NCBI GenBank assembly: GCA_026419785.1
Contig: JAODTK010000799.1
Coordinates: 1 to 64,000 of the forward strand
DNA: 64,000 nucleotides
From: Sclerodactyla briareus
Taxonomy: Eukaryota; Echinodermata; Holothuroidea; Dendrochirotida; Sclerodactylidae
Direction: 5' to 3'
Under the pieces are notes generated by a model. It was not told the DNA's origin. It did not search any database and worked only from the letters and a program-made list of their open reading frames with translations. Both the position numbers and the translations under genes were made by a program. The stretch's first letter is position 1. Each line of letters opens with the position of its first letter. Shown here one piece after another: positions 47,865-59,310 of the stretch.

Positions 47865-49943
47865 CTGATGAAAGAATTCAGCACAGGCACAATACATTGA
47901 ATCAATACAACAAGGACTACAATAGAGAGAATGTCATACTTTGTATTATCAATTATAACACATCCTGATATTTTGTTTACTATTGTGAATTATTACAAAC
48001 AACAATTTATCATATAAAAGGCAGAAAAATTAGCAATATAAAAAGCAAGCATTGCATGATGAAAATTTTACAGTGAATCTTACAATATATAATAGGTAGG
48101 GGAAACGGCACCCAAACTAGACAAAAAAACAAAACAAAGTGCTTCAGTATTTAAGAGTAAACTCGCTGTGGATCTCCACGTTTCACATTTTTTTCCGATC
48201 CAACAATGATCATCACAAAAGGATATAAAACTTATTATAATGGTACTGATTTACCCTATCAACCATGATGAGCAAATGGCCCTCGTTCTTTATGTACAAT
48301 GTCCACACAAATAGGGCAGTAATATGAGATCTGAAAACTATGTGAAAATCCAATATAATAATTTAGGTTCCACCAAGGGACAGTCGATTGTTGATGAACA
48401 GATATGTTAAGAGAAATGTTTCAAGAACTGTGTTTTGCCATATTAAAGAGTACTAACGTTTTGTGTGCCCAGTGGAGAAATAATTTTCCTCTCACCTGCC
48501 GTTTGCAAGACTAACTGAAAGCTCTCTAAGTTCAAAGGATCATATATTTGAAAGCTGCGCAGTCAGTATATCCCAATCAACTTTTTTAGGTTAGAGAGTA
48601 GAGAGATACATACTATAATACAGTAATACTGGCCGAAGAAATAAATGCAGGTCATTAACTGCGCGGATCAAGTATCAGTGTTACATTAATGAGAATAGCT
48701 TCATATACCTAGTAGAGAAAGTATTAAACACCAAATTACTTTCTAGCTGGGAGAGAGGAGGAGAGAGGGGGGAATCAACCATAAAAAAGGGGGCAGGTAA
48801 CGAATCAGGAGAAGATGACTTTGAGTAATTGATTACACATCTTATAGCAAATAGGTTCGGCTGCAGCTGACAGCATGCGCCTCCCATTGCAGTAAATATC
48901 AATGGAGTGCTTTAATATTTACTAGAGGTGGTCATTGTCAAACTTGGAGATAAACTGCGATCATGTTTCCCTCCCTGCAATTTTTTTGCAGTGTCTAGAA
49001 CTACCTTGGAACACTATTATAGGTCAAGAGGCAACTCCGTTGGGCCTCCAGTGTCAGGACCAGGAGTTAGATTCTAGTCTCTGGTAGAATCCAGGACGGG
49101 CTGCTGCGGATGCCCGAGGCGATTCCGGGCGAGTGGTGCAGATAGGTGCCTTTTCCTAGGCATGTGATCATTAGTGGGTGGGTATCCAATGGGTGGCGCC
49201 AACCCTGTAGTTGCACTGATCCTCACCCTTGCACACCACTATTCCAGCGGCCGGTTGGATTCCATGGACAGAATGCTGGTATACTGAGTATGATGGTTTC
49301 AACTGGTTCTGGCTAGTAGTTCACCATTGGAGTGATCATTGATTGCAAAATGACCAAAATGACGAAACACCACCTGGTAATAGGCTCTGACTGTATAGAT
49401 TACCCCATATCTATATCCAGTAGGCTAACTTGCGTTGCTACTGTTGTATGTTTAAAAACTGGTTGCACACACAAGTGCATTCCCAGCCTACTACACTACG
49501 AGTCTGTGTTGGTTCTACACATTCACCAACTCGCAGGATCTCAGTCCTGTACTGCCCGTCGATCAGAGATTGGAGATTGTATGTTGGAGGAAAATCACAC
49601 TCCATTGCTGCATGAACACCGATTGACAGAGGCTGTTGCTGAAACTTGTCTGGTGAATATTCGGAATATTGCCAACTACCACTCATTGGCCCCCCCCCCC
49701 CCACTCAGGGTTTACAAATGTCTTGTGCACTTGTCAAATCACAGCATTTACATTCAATTCATTGCCTAGAGGACCTCATGAGATGTGGAGGTGTAGCACA
49801 GCAACAATTTTCTGTAATCTTTTATATTTGTATGATTGACTTGCTGTTTTGGTCAGTTTGAATTGCCTAACAGGTGAATGGGGCTAAGGGAATACCTCTC
49901 TAGCAGTACCTCCATGTGGGGCAATACTAACAGCAGCAACTGA
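47865..49943. other. No gene seen
   Basis: The stretch is A/T-rich. The 145-codon open frame at 49,332-49,769 overlaps open frames on both strands and has no domain or splice context. A C run lies at about 49,690. Confidence 0.35.
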
Positions 49944-50325
49944 ATGAAGGAGACTGGGCGGTTTCCTCATAAACCCACAGAGAAACTTGTTGTAGATGGT
50001 ACAGTGAAAAACTTGCGCCAGGGCGGCCAAAAGGCGTTTGCCCTTAGCGGATGCCTACACGTTTTGGGAGGTGGCCTATGCAAGAGATCACCATCACACA
50101 GAGCTTCTTTAAAATTTCAGACGTACCAAAATCTGAACTGGCGTCCTCCGATACAGACATATCCCACAGCAACAGTCATGTCCTCCAAACTGAAAAACAG
50201 TCTCATTGGATTTGCCAGGACACGACTGGATCTGAAACCCTCAGTGTGGACAATAGGGCTATATCTTAGACAAGATTACTGGGAAACAATGTATTTACAT
50301 ATGACTGATTGAAGTCAGACTGGGT
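49944..50325 (+). pseudogene. Possible broken or terminal exon of an unidentified gene
   Basis: Three plus-strand frames each hold a protein-like stretch in succession. The first is KLVVDGTVKNLRQGGQKAFA (49,983 on). The second, shifted by one base, is DAYTFWEVAYARD (50,048 on). The third is ITITQSFFKISDVPKSE and a Ser/Asp/Glu-rich tail to a TAG at about 50,270. An AATAAA signal follows about 50 bases later. This is the pattern expected from a 3'-terminal exon with two single-base shifts. No family is recognised, and overlapping chance frames cannot be excluded. Confidence 0.25.
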
Positions 50326-51179
50326 AATAAAAAATTTTGGATTATGTCACAAAGCAATTATGTACATACTTTAGGTCCATTGAACCAACCAACAACATGC
50401 AAATAAATTCAAAAGACTCTGTACTGTCGTCATAATTACAAAATCGTTGGGGTGAAGGGAGGGATTAGCGAGGGGGGTATTTCCCTCATAGGACAGACCT
50501 CCAAATCATGGCATTTGAAGGATAAAGATATTTCTAAATAGTATCAAGCAAAAATGTTCCACGCTTCATCGACAGTACACAAATATCCGAGCTCCGTCTG
50601 GGAGAACACTAGTTTTATTTCAAATATATGATTGCATTCTAATATTTACAACTTTCCTAGCGTATCCTAACACTAAATATCAATAAGAGTCATGGGCGGG
50701 TCACACCACGATGGAATTATATCAAAATACTGAGGTAGAGTCCTCAATTGGGCATAAAAATGTCACTACCTTATCATTATGACTTCCATGATGATAGACG
50801 CCGGCTTGCTAATCATCCCACCCGATTTGAAATCAACTTTGGATTGCCCTCCAAGTTATTTTCTGATATTTTCCATTTCTCCACATGGCATCACTCTTTG
50901 ATTCCTAGAAGTGTCGCGCATATATGATGAATATAATGTTTGTTTTGTCTGCATGCCTTTTAGCCTACTCCTCCCCGAAAAAAAAAAAATGTGTAGCAAT
51001 GGTATAAATATAATCTAGTGTGACTGGTCTTGTATTGTTTGTCCTATCATGGGCAGTATGAGCCCACTGCCCATTTTACTGCCCCACATACAGCATTATC
51101 CTACCCCCAATAGGTCATTGCCTCTAGCATTTTATTAAACGCTGTAGATTGGACTTTCGGAAATAATCTCTTCTCTCGC

Positions 51180-51385
51180 AGAGAGTTTAATAGTGGAATA
51201 TCCTTCCAAGATGTTGTTCTGTCTCACATGTGAATGCTTTCAGAACATTCTTGATTTTTTTTTTCAAGAATTGGTGGGCGAATTCTCTGGGCATGTGGGT
51301 TTGTTCTTCTTTTTGGATGTTGTGGTTCAGGGTCTCTCATGGGTTTTTGTCCTCCTGACCCCTTTTCACTAAACTAAACTAAACC
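51180..51385 (-). mobile_element. Second copy of the 218-bp interspersed element
   Basis: On the minus strand this begins TTTAGTTTAGTTTAGTGAAA and continues AGGGGTCAGGAGGACAAAA, CTGAACCACAACATCC, AGAATTCGCCCACC and AATCAAGAATGTTCTGAA. These are the same blocks in the same order as the insert at 30,995-31,212. The match fades near 51,180. Confidence 0.7.
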
Positions 51386-54164
51386 CAATATGTTGATATC
51401 AATACTAACACCAGTATGCGTTCTATATAATAAATCAGAGTGGTTGTTGCATGTTTCCAGCACAGATGTCAGACCAGGATACTAAATGCGCAGGTGGGGG
51501 TGTGGCAGAATGGACTGGGAATCACAGTTTGGCGGAGGAAGATCTGGCTTTTTGGGGAAGAGAGAATGTAATAATGAGGTGTAAAGGTCATAAATATCTG
51601 ACAGATCATGTATATGGAACGTTGAATTAATACTTTATGAGAAGATACTTTATAGATTCCATCTGGTGATGCGGAGTGATGAGGTGATAACATGTAATTC
51701 GCCTACTCGGTGCTTGTGACATTTCATCCCATCTCTGCAAACCACACAGCCAATTGAGATAGTTCCTATGAGTTTGTTCCCAAGGAATCTACTTAAATGC
51801 CACATTTCTCACCGGCACCTAGACAATCGTTAGGCCTCTTCGGGCCTGCCCATACAGAGCCCGATCAGCACATATACTACTCATCTTACAGCCAATTATT
51901 CCGCTGAACATTCTGTAGTACCATATACTCTGATAATAAAAGCCCAGGGGCCGTCACATTTTCAAAGAGGGGGGGGAGGGGGCGATTATTTGAGGGTAGT
52001 TCTAAGGCAAAATATAATTTTGCTGTATAGGCTTTCAAAATTCCATTTACACTGTGTTAGCTACTTCCCAAATCCTATACATTTGTGTACAGCCTGTTGA
52101 AGTACTGTAATTTTTCCATCATTACTTGGTGAAATCTGCTTACTAACCTTCATTGGAATGCCCCAGAAGAGGGGGGGGGGGGCTTCTATTCAAGATTATA
52201 CAGATGATACTGGAACAGAGTATCATGTTTGCCTGTTTAAGAGCCCAAAAGGTGATAATAACCACCACATCTTATGGTAGCAGACATGAGTGAATATTCA
52301 AAGCTAATAGTTTTGTTTTTTTTCAGGTGGACTGATTGGTTCTGCCGATATGCATCAAGTTGTGCTGTTTTTAAATCCCACCAGTTTGGGAGAACATTTT
52401 TCTTTCCTTGCCTTGATTCTATCATTGCTAAACCATATCATGTGGCCTAGCCCCTAGTCACACAGTAACAGACAACATTAGCAGGGGGCTTAATGAGCTG
52501 TGCCTCAAATAGGAACACTATCCTGATTGTTCCAACTATTTTATTGTGAGGAAATGAAATATGCCCACAGATCATTTGCGTTCCTCACTATTGGGTATGT
52601 GTGTGAGCGATATTTCCTGTCATTGGCATTACAGTATAATTATACCTCTGGTAAAGCGAGAAAACTGTGTCCCGGTTGTGCTGTAATTCCTGGGGTGTTT
52701 CCCTACTAGAATCTATAAGGAAGATGGGTAATACGGCAGGCACAGCCTACCCCAATGTTTAAAACATATTTTTGGGGAAGGTATGAGGTTGCTCAAAAAC
52801 TAACCGTCTATACATACTAAAAATGATAATATACTATTATATTAAATGATACGATATTTATGAGTTATTATATAGCACTTGGCATCTATCATCAGGAACC
52901 CTCGAAGTATTTCACCCAGATATTATAACCCATGATCTACAGAACTGTCCGTGGGGTGCAATGCTGCATGTGGCAAGAAAGTGAAAATCACTGTCATGCT
53001 ATGAAGATTTTTTTAATAAACTATATGATTACACAGGAGCCAATAATATCTGCAGCTCTATTGTATTTGACATTGGATTGATCTATGAGGAAATATTTTT
53101 CCCGTCGTTGATGCAGGTCAATGCTTCGGGTTTATTTGGATTATCTCGGTCATTGTGAAGGAACTCTCATTTATTTATCTGCAAACCATGTAATGCTTAT
53201 TTCACACTTCATCGGTTTTTACAATTATCCAGCTTCATAATGTCTCACACATCTTGTATCTTCACCGGGAATGTGCCCTGATGCTTCATCCTGAAGAAAA
53301 TCATACACCTCACAATCCCCATTTAACATGTTGTATGTCCATGATAGGGGTGGCTTTCAAGAGGCCTAAGAGACTAACAACTGCTAACCGTATACTGCTA
53401 AAAGGCCTATCTGCGCCCGGCCGCCCCAAACAGCCACCATTTTATACAAAAATACATTTATTGCTTACCTGCTGACTGCGGGTAAGATAAATGGCATGTG
53501 GAATCACGAACAAGACATTTATTTAGACGCCTGTTGTAGATTGGAATCCCTTCCAAAGAATTTAATGATGTACAGAGAGAAGAGACTAAATATGTTCAAA
53601 GGTTCTCTGCTTGACTGATCGGTAAGCAACTGCACGTAAAACATCTTTCTGAAAAATTGTACATAACCCATACCCTGTTTCTTGCATGTTTGGCAGGCAA
53701 GTCAATGCATCGAAATTTTGATTTCTCAAAGTTTTGGAAAACTTGTTGTTCATTACCTACGCCCGCATTTGCAGCATCACTACCTCTTACGTACAGTTAT
53801 TTCGATTTTTGAAACATTTGTATTTTTTCAGCTCCAGAAGCCAAGATAATAATCCTCAATGTCGAATAAATCTGTCCATGTTGAGAACACGAATATTCCC
53901 TCATTGATCTTGAAGTTAAATTTCCTCCTAGCTCAGCTCTCTAACATTTTGCCGCTGTCTGCCGTTTTGCATAGCGTTCTGTATTATTGAATCAACTTGC
54001 ATTTTGCTGCGGAATCATCTGATTGCCTAGTTGCTCTGGAAGAAGTCAAATGTTTGCCTACTTCCTGTTTTATCATCAGTAATACATGAACATGTTACAA
54101 ACTCCTGGGGTAATACCATCCTTCAAAGGGTGACCACCTTGTCTCTTGGGAAGAACAGCATACA
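51386..54164. other. No supported gene
   Basis: One weak plus-strand exon-like segment follows TTTTGTTTTTTTTCAG at 52,326. It reads GLIGSADMHQVVLFLNPTS and a hydrophobic stretch to a TAG at about 52,458. It has a good acceptor but no recognised family and no nearby poly(A) signal. G runs lie at about 51,968 and 52,170. Nothing else is seen. Confidence 0.3.
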
Positions 54165-54655
54165 GTATGTAGTAGATGTGTCAAAACACAAGAATGTCAG
54201 AACTGACCTTGGACCTGACCCCCCCATTGTTCTGACAGCAGTGTACGTAGTAAATAACATCCTATTGATCTGACAGCATAGCGTACACCGAGGATATGTG
54301 TCAGAACACCCTATTGTTCTGGCAGCACAGCGTACGTAGTAGTAATTTTCAGAACATTAAAATGTCTGACTGACCTTTGACCTCACCCCCCATGGTTCTG
54401 TCAGTACAGTGTACGTAGTAAATGTGTCAGAACATGAGAATGTCAGAATTGAGGGACCTTTGACCCGGCTCCCCATTGTTCTGACAGCACAGTGTACGTA
54501 GTAAATATGTGTCAGAACATGAGAATGTCATCTAACACCCTATTGTTCTGGCAGCACAGCGTACGTAGTAGATAAGTGTCAGAATATGAGAATGTCAGAA
54601 CTGACCTTTGACCTGTACCACCACCCATTGTTTTGACAGCACAGATGGAAGGATC
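54165..54655. repeat. Tandem repeat of ~65-100-bp units with internal inverted repeat
   Basis: About six irregular units contain TGTTCTGACAGCACAG, GTGTACGTAGTAAATA, TGTCAGAACATGAGAATG and TGACCTTTGACC. TGTTCTGACA and TGTCAGAACA are exact reverse complements about 22 bases apart, so most units can fold. Shorter units lack the TGACC part. Confidence 0.8.
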
Positions 54656-55662
54656 AATAGATCAGACAGCGTACCATCAATAAAGCCCTCACACGAATTG
54701 CAGTGTCGTACAGGGTCTGCAAACCAATACCCGGATACGGAAAAAGACCGAAACGGTACGGGTGCAGCTATCACTACACACCACTAGTTACTATAAAGAA
54801 ATACCCACACCAATGCAGCAATTCCAGATGGATGGCCAGTCGTAAAAAAAAGTTTTCTCCAAGAAATCGAGGGCAAAATATATGAAAATGCATAATTTCT
54901 TCATTGCAGTCAGAATATTGCCACACAGCAAATAACATTTTGTTTTCATTTACTTTTGAGAATGACTTCAAATGGGTATCACTATTAGAAATTGGCAAGT
55001 CGCAGATTGTGATTTTATAGCTGTCTGGCAATAGGATGTTCATGGAAATTCCGATATTTTCCAGCCAACAATCCTATGAGAAATGTTGGAGGAGTTCTGT
55101 CACTGCAGGGGCACAATCAGCCCAAGAACTGAACGATGTCGTTAACCCAATGAAAGGGGGCCTGCTTGTCACCAGAAACTTTCTGGGGGCACTTGGATTC
55201 AAATGTTCACCAACCATGTATCCACAGCTCTGGTGCTTAGCTGCCAAGAAAAGGCTCATCGTTTCAGCGCCTGTGATGTTAGGTTGCCTCCAGCTGTCAA
55301 TGTCAGATGTCGGTCTGGCTACAGATTGTGCCATGGTCTATTTTTATTTCCATATGTAATATTTGTAGTTTCAATTCAACAAAGAGCTGCATTTGAAAAT
55401 GAGGGTCAGTCACAAGAGGTTACACTGTGACCAAACAACATCTGGATATGGTAATAGTGTATTACCACACTTCTGATAATGAACGGTATGGCGTCAACAG
55501 GAATGCAGGAAAATAACTCGCCCGCAGTGCAGAACCGGATCAACGTCAACCACGCGCCGAGAATACCTTCTTTCATTATTGCTCTTCACAAAGCTAACAC
55601 AGGCAGGAGACCAGCGATACGCTGACGTGGGCGAAACCAGCAGCAACCACTCCTCTCTCTAC
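54656..55662. other. No gene seen
   Basis: The stretch has overlapping frames on both strands near 55,036-55,359 without domain or splice support. The last PH-domain exon of the SBF-like gene could be expected here or further left, but I could not find it. Confidence 0.3.
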
Positions 55663-55718
55663 CTGTCGATGGGCTGCTGCAGCGTGGGTCGAGGTTCAGT
55701 GTTGCGCCTGAACATTCC
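55663..55718 (-). CDS. Possible downstream exon of the SBF-like gene
   Basis: On the minus strand the acceptor GGGCCCTATCTCAG and the donor ATCGACAG|GTAGAG bound 56 bases. In phase 0, which matches the end of the exon at 55,834, it reads GMFRRNTEPRPTLQQPID. This basic, proline-containing peptide is linker-like and not like the usual C-terminal helix of a PH domain. It is called a gene part only because of its borders, strand and matching phase. It could be an insertion within the PH loop, an alternative C-terminus, or a chance exon. Confidence 0.4.
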
Positions 55719-55833
55719 CTGAGATAGGGCCCACAGCCCCAATATGGAGGGGGCTCCCTGGTCAGCGGTTAGTCTCCACCCCCAAGGACGGGGCATCAGC
55801 GGGCAGGCTAGGAGAGACAGGTATGTATCTTAC

Positions 55834-55899
55834 TGACAGTCCACCAGCGGAGGCAGACCTCGTTTCAGCTGCAAGTTTAGACAAGCTTGTCGTCTTAAT
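55834..55899 (-). CDS. Probable SBF-like exon (PH domain, KTT strand)
   Basis: A very strong acceptor (TTTCTTTCTTTTTTTCTCAC then ATCAG) opens an in-phase exon reading IKTTSLSKLAAETRS and ending GGLS before GTAAGA. The preceding exon ends AFD in phase 0, so the junction reads FD-IKTT. In SBF1/SBF2 PH domains the strand at this place reads FFD(V/L)KTT. After KTT, however, the expected aromatic strand is replaced by a Ser/Ala-rich segment. The exon may therefore be an alternative or inserted one. It lies 1.5 kb downstream of the previous exon, past the 56.3-57.3 kb repeat array. Confidence 0.5.
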
Positions 55900-56269
55900 C
55901 TGATGTGAGAAAAAAAGAAAGAAAGCCAGTTGAGTGGTCGGTTGTAGCTTAGGGCCTGGTTCAACACATTGCTGATTAAATCCAGTATTCTTCCAATATG
56001 AGATAATAGAGTTCAAACGGGTCTCAAACACATCAACATATTGCGCTGACGTTCGCCTGAGGAACGTTTATTTTGGGAATACAGTGATGTTCGTTCTGTG
56101 ATTAATTGAGGTTATCCAATTGGGCTATTTGGACGTCGTGATTGTAATATAGGCAGACAGAGTAAATGTTTCGAGCATGCCACCTGTTGCAATTGTTTGT
56201 TCTCATTGCACTATTCTGATTCCATTTCAAATCGACTGGTTCCGGGGTTCTATAAGTCATAAAGTCAGG

Positions 56270-57305
56270 GAGTCCGGATTGCTTCCATCTTTGGGTATGA
56301 TCTGACCGGAAATTGGACCCCAACCTCCCAGCTTTGACACTTCAGCTCAATCAGAGCCAAGACCTCCAGGTTAGACGGTGTAACCGTGAAGTCACCGGTC
56401 CCAGGGTTAAAATTATTTTTTTCGAAGTCCCAGATACACCACTTGCCCAGTGGAAGCCTAGACTTCCTGGTTTCAGCCTGGGAGCCTGTAGTCACACAGT
56501 CATGGGCCCAGGGCTCAGTTTCTGTTAAAGTCTTTCGACTAGGATTGAACCATGCCACAACTACAACCTCAATGGGAGCCTCGTCTTAACTGACTGCAGC
56601 ATCACCAATCAGAACAAAAGTCGGTTCCCAGGGTTTAATTTCTGTTGATTTTTATCTATTCAGTTTATTCTGTTTAATAATTTATTCTATTTCAAGTCTT
56701 TTTGAAATCTCCAATCAAAGCCGAGTCTTTACAGACTGCGAGCAGCAACTAACTGGACATAAAGTCGGTTTGCCCAGGGTTTTTTTCTGTTGAAACTCCT
56801 TTTATTCAGTTTTATTTTCGGTTTAATAATTTATTCTATGTCAGCTCTTTGAAATCTCTAATCAAAGCCGAGTCTTACAGAATGGCGACAGCAAACCAAT
56901 CATTCATGAAGTTGGTGACCCAGGGTCAATTTCTTTCTGTAATGGACTTCTGCTAGGAATTGAACCATAGAATCCGCAACTACGACCACTCAACCTTTAA
57001 TCGAAGCCAAGTCTTAACGACTGCAAGTTGCAACAAATCAGACACACATCTGGTCGGCCCAGGGTTTAATTACTATTGAAGTCTTCCGTCTGGGAAGTGA
57101 ACCCCAACTACAACCACCCAGACATACAGTCAGCAGGCCATGGGATACCTTCGTTGAACATCTTTGTAAGAGATCTGAGTAGGAATTTGAACCCTGGCTT
57201 CACAGCTACAGCCACTTGGCCTCAAATCGAGGCCTACACTTACTCCCCTAGCTGTAAACTGGTAGATGTAGTCACTTAGCCGTACAGTTGCTGGGCCCAG
57301 GATCA
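56270..57305. repeat. Tandem repeat of ~110-150-bp units with tRNA B-box-like motif
   Basis: About eight diverged units each begin near CCCAGGGTTTAATTTCTGTT or a variant. They include CAATCAAAGCC(A/G)AGTCTTA and ACAGACTGC.AG segments. Several units contain GGATTGAACCATG, whose reverse complement CATGGTTCAATCC is like the pol III B-box GGTTCGANTCC. The array lies in the putative SBF intron between 55,899 and 57,377. No A-box was found at a proper distance, so the pol III link is tentative. Confidence 0.65.
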
Positions 57306-57376
57306 AATTTTTATGGATAATATTTATTACAGTTTGCTTTATGAATATCGATTATAGTATTTTATTATATACTCAC

Positions 57377-57500
57377 ATCAAATGCTCCCAGCTCCTTTGT
57401 GTGGTGGGCAGGCACCACAGAGACTAGCTGACGGACTCAACCTCCTTCAGATCTATGGCCCCTTCATCTGAGGGTCGTGCTTCGTCTCAAAGTACCGTAG
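57377..57500 (-). CDS. Sbf: SBF-like (MTMR5/MTMR13) exon, middle of PH domain, two frame breaks
   Basis: On the minus strand the acceptor TTCCTCATCAG follows directly in phase from the previous exon, giving KHQ-LRYFETKHDPQMKG. A missing base in the G run of AAGGGGCC shifts the frame, after which IDLKEVESV follows. A second one-base shift near 57,430 leads into SVVPAHHTKELGAFD and the donor GAT|GTGAGT. The order LRYF..KG.IDL.EVESV..P....K..AFD matches the PH domain at the C-terminus of SBF family proteins, which sense phosphoinositides and partner active myotubularins. The two breaks look like sequencing errors because both sides stay family-like, but a decaying gene is not excluded. Confidence 0.75.
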
Positions 57501-58117
57501 CTGATGAGGAAGAGAGAAGAGAGGAGTTACAGAGCTGGACAATAGAATAGGCAAAACCCTCTCTATTTATCATCTCTACTAGTCTTCAAGCATAGAGTTG
57601 GTCACTGCTACGTTTCTGAATTATGCAAGCCAAAAGTTCCTAGAATTTGAGGCATAGTCTATCCTAGTTTTCTTCGAGATCTGACTTTCCCCTACAACCC
57701 GGAGGTGGTAAAAAGTAAGTACAATCTGCGCATGAATTTAAACTTGTCAAAACTGCTGTCATCGGATTTGCTCAAACTTGTGTCAATCGGGGGGTTCCTA
57801 GGTTTCCTGTTTATTACATTGTGGGAATCTGAACCACAGACCGAACTCGGCCCTTGGCTCACAACATGCTTGACATAACAAGGCCACATTCAACATATCA
57901 GAGGGGAGGTTACCTTAATGCAATGCATTCCAGTTACTTTCAATTAGTGAATGCTTGCGGCAACACGCCAACTGCATGGGCCTTAATTTTCTGTCCCAAC
58001 CTCTCATGCTAACTGCCTGACCCCAAAATGATACAGATCATGTACACATTATGGGGAATCCATACACAAGTATGAACTTGATCCATCCAAGTGGTGGCGA
58101 GGTACTGTTACAAGGCT

Positions 58118-58153
58118 AGGCGTCACACACATACACACACACACACACACACA
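58118..58153. repeat. (CA)n microsatellite
   Basis: This is a short CACACACATACACACAC run in the intron between the two PH exons. Confidence 0.85.
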
Positions 58154-58313
58154 CTGTCATGACTGCATAGATTCCCCCGACTTTGTCAATGAATAAAAAA
58201 ACTTGGTATGTGGGTGTACTCGATACAGTGAAGATTTTGTAATATACCCAGACCACTGTAGTGAATGCAACAATGAAAATCACTCCTGATGATGTGATCA
58301 GCCTGCCACTCAC

Positions 58314-58438
58314 CTGATGTTTCTCAGAGTCCAGTACAAACCAGCGCTGCTTCCAACCCTTCAACCGTGCCCCTCTCTTAGAGAGATACCCCTGATGACT
58401 GATGGTGTCTGGGATGTTAGCATGAAACTCTGGGTAAT
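58314..58438 (-). CDS. Sbf: SBF-like (MTMR5/MTMR13) exon, start of PH domain
   Basis: On the minus strand the acceptor CTGTTATTCCCAG and the donor CATCAG|GTGAGT bound 125 bases with one clean frame. It reads YPEFHANIPDTISHQGYL, then SKRGAR and LKGWKQRWFVLDSEKHQ. The motif G.L.KRG..LKGWK.RWFVLD...HQ is the first two beta strands of a PH domain. The LKGWK and SEKHQ wording and the preceding IPD.ISHQG are typical of SBF1/SBF2. The exon starts with two bases of a codon and the C1 exon at 59,311 ends with one, so they splice in phase (..VPT-D-YPEF). SBF proteins are catalytically inactive myotubularins with an N-terminal DENN domain acting on Rab GTPases. Those parts would lie beyond the right edge. 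Other C1-PH proteins are less likely. Confidence 0.85.
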
Positions 58439-59132
58439 CTGGGAATAACAGAGTCCAAGGTTCAAGTTAATTTTCCACTCCCTCAAAGAAATAATCAATA
58501 CCGTTACAAAAATGCAGTTGAAATACTTCTTGTCAGAGGGATGCTTCAACAAAAGAGGAATTAATTTATGGAAGTAGAGGACCCAGAAGTAAGTAAAACA
58601 GAGAAACAGTGCATATCATTGCCTAGCTAGTATTTAATCATAAGTTCCTGGATTTCTGTTTTTATATAGTGTTTCACAAGTCCCTCAGACAATGCTACAT
58701 TTCCTCCCTGACAGCAATTTCCTATTCGGAGCATTAGCCTTTCGCTATTATAATTGACATATAGCACTGACATCACAGTACTCACAATGTGTGAAATCTC
58801 AACAAGAAGGGTACAGTGAAACAGCTTCTCAAATCAGCAAATTCATTCACTCCTTGTTTGTTATCTGCGGGGTCCTATAGTCTCCACATGTGTCACAGCC
58901 CACAGGGACATTATTTCTAGCAGTGCTCAGCCAACTCTGCTTCACCAACAGACAAAATGGAATCCTGCAACATCTTTCACTATAACTGAACATATCCCAT
59001 GAAGATCCACCGTGCTCTCTCTCTCCACCCCAGCATAATCATCAGGAAGCTGCTCTGGGTTCAGTTGGAAGACTTGATCCGGTCCGACCCTTTCCCTTGA
59101 CTACGTACACCCTGCACCACACCACACCCACC

Positions 59133-59245
59133 ACCTGACCGTCGTACTATTGTCTCAATGGGAGCCTCTTCCTCATTTACTCAAGCATGGTGAACAACCG
59201 ACCAGGCCACCCCCGGAGCCCGTGTCTGGCAGAGCTTTTCCCACT
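59133..59245 (-). pseudogene. Decayed tandem copy of the 3' half of the SBF C1 exon
   Basis: On the minus strand this segment resembles the last ~110 bases of the exon at 59,311-59,484. ATGGGAGCCTCTTCCTC (+ strand) is identical in both. The copy also keeps CATGCT near the middle, the encoded EEAPIET motif, and recognisable CAG..GGGCTC..GG..G..CTGGTC text. The copy has an in-frame TGA upstream of EEAPIET, altered spacing, and no part of the cysteine cluster. It is therefore a dead or partial exon duplication, placed about 70 bases downstream of the real exon. Use as an alternative exon from a new acceptor cannot be ruled out. Confidence 0.55.
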
Positions 59246-59310
59246 GACCCATGATAATACATACTAAGACTACCCTCCCTGTGCTACTCTACCATCATAC
59301 CATACCCTAC

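Noticed and set aside
49332-49769. 145-codon plus-strand open frame
   Set aside because: Competing frames are open on both strands, composition is unremarkable, and there is no domain, splice border or conserved motif.
55074-55334. Minus-strand frame starting MAQSVARPTSD, resembling a tRNA-SINE head
   Set aside because: The A-box match is poor and no B-box or tail was found. It also has no protein-family signal.
59029-59100. Possible extra SBF exon on the minus strand reading VFQLNPEQLPDDYAG
   Set aside because: The exons on either side already join in phase without it, its acceptor and donor are weak, and a second frame is equally open.
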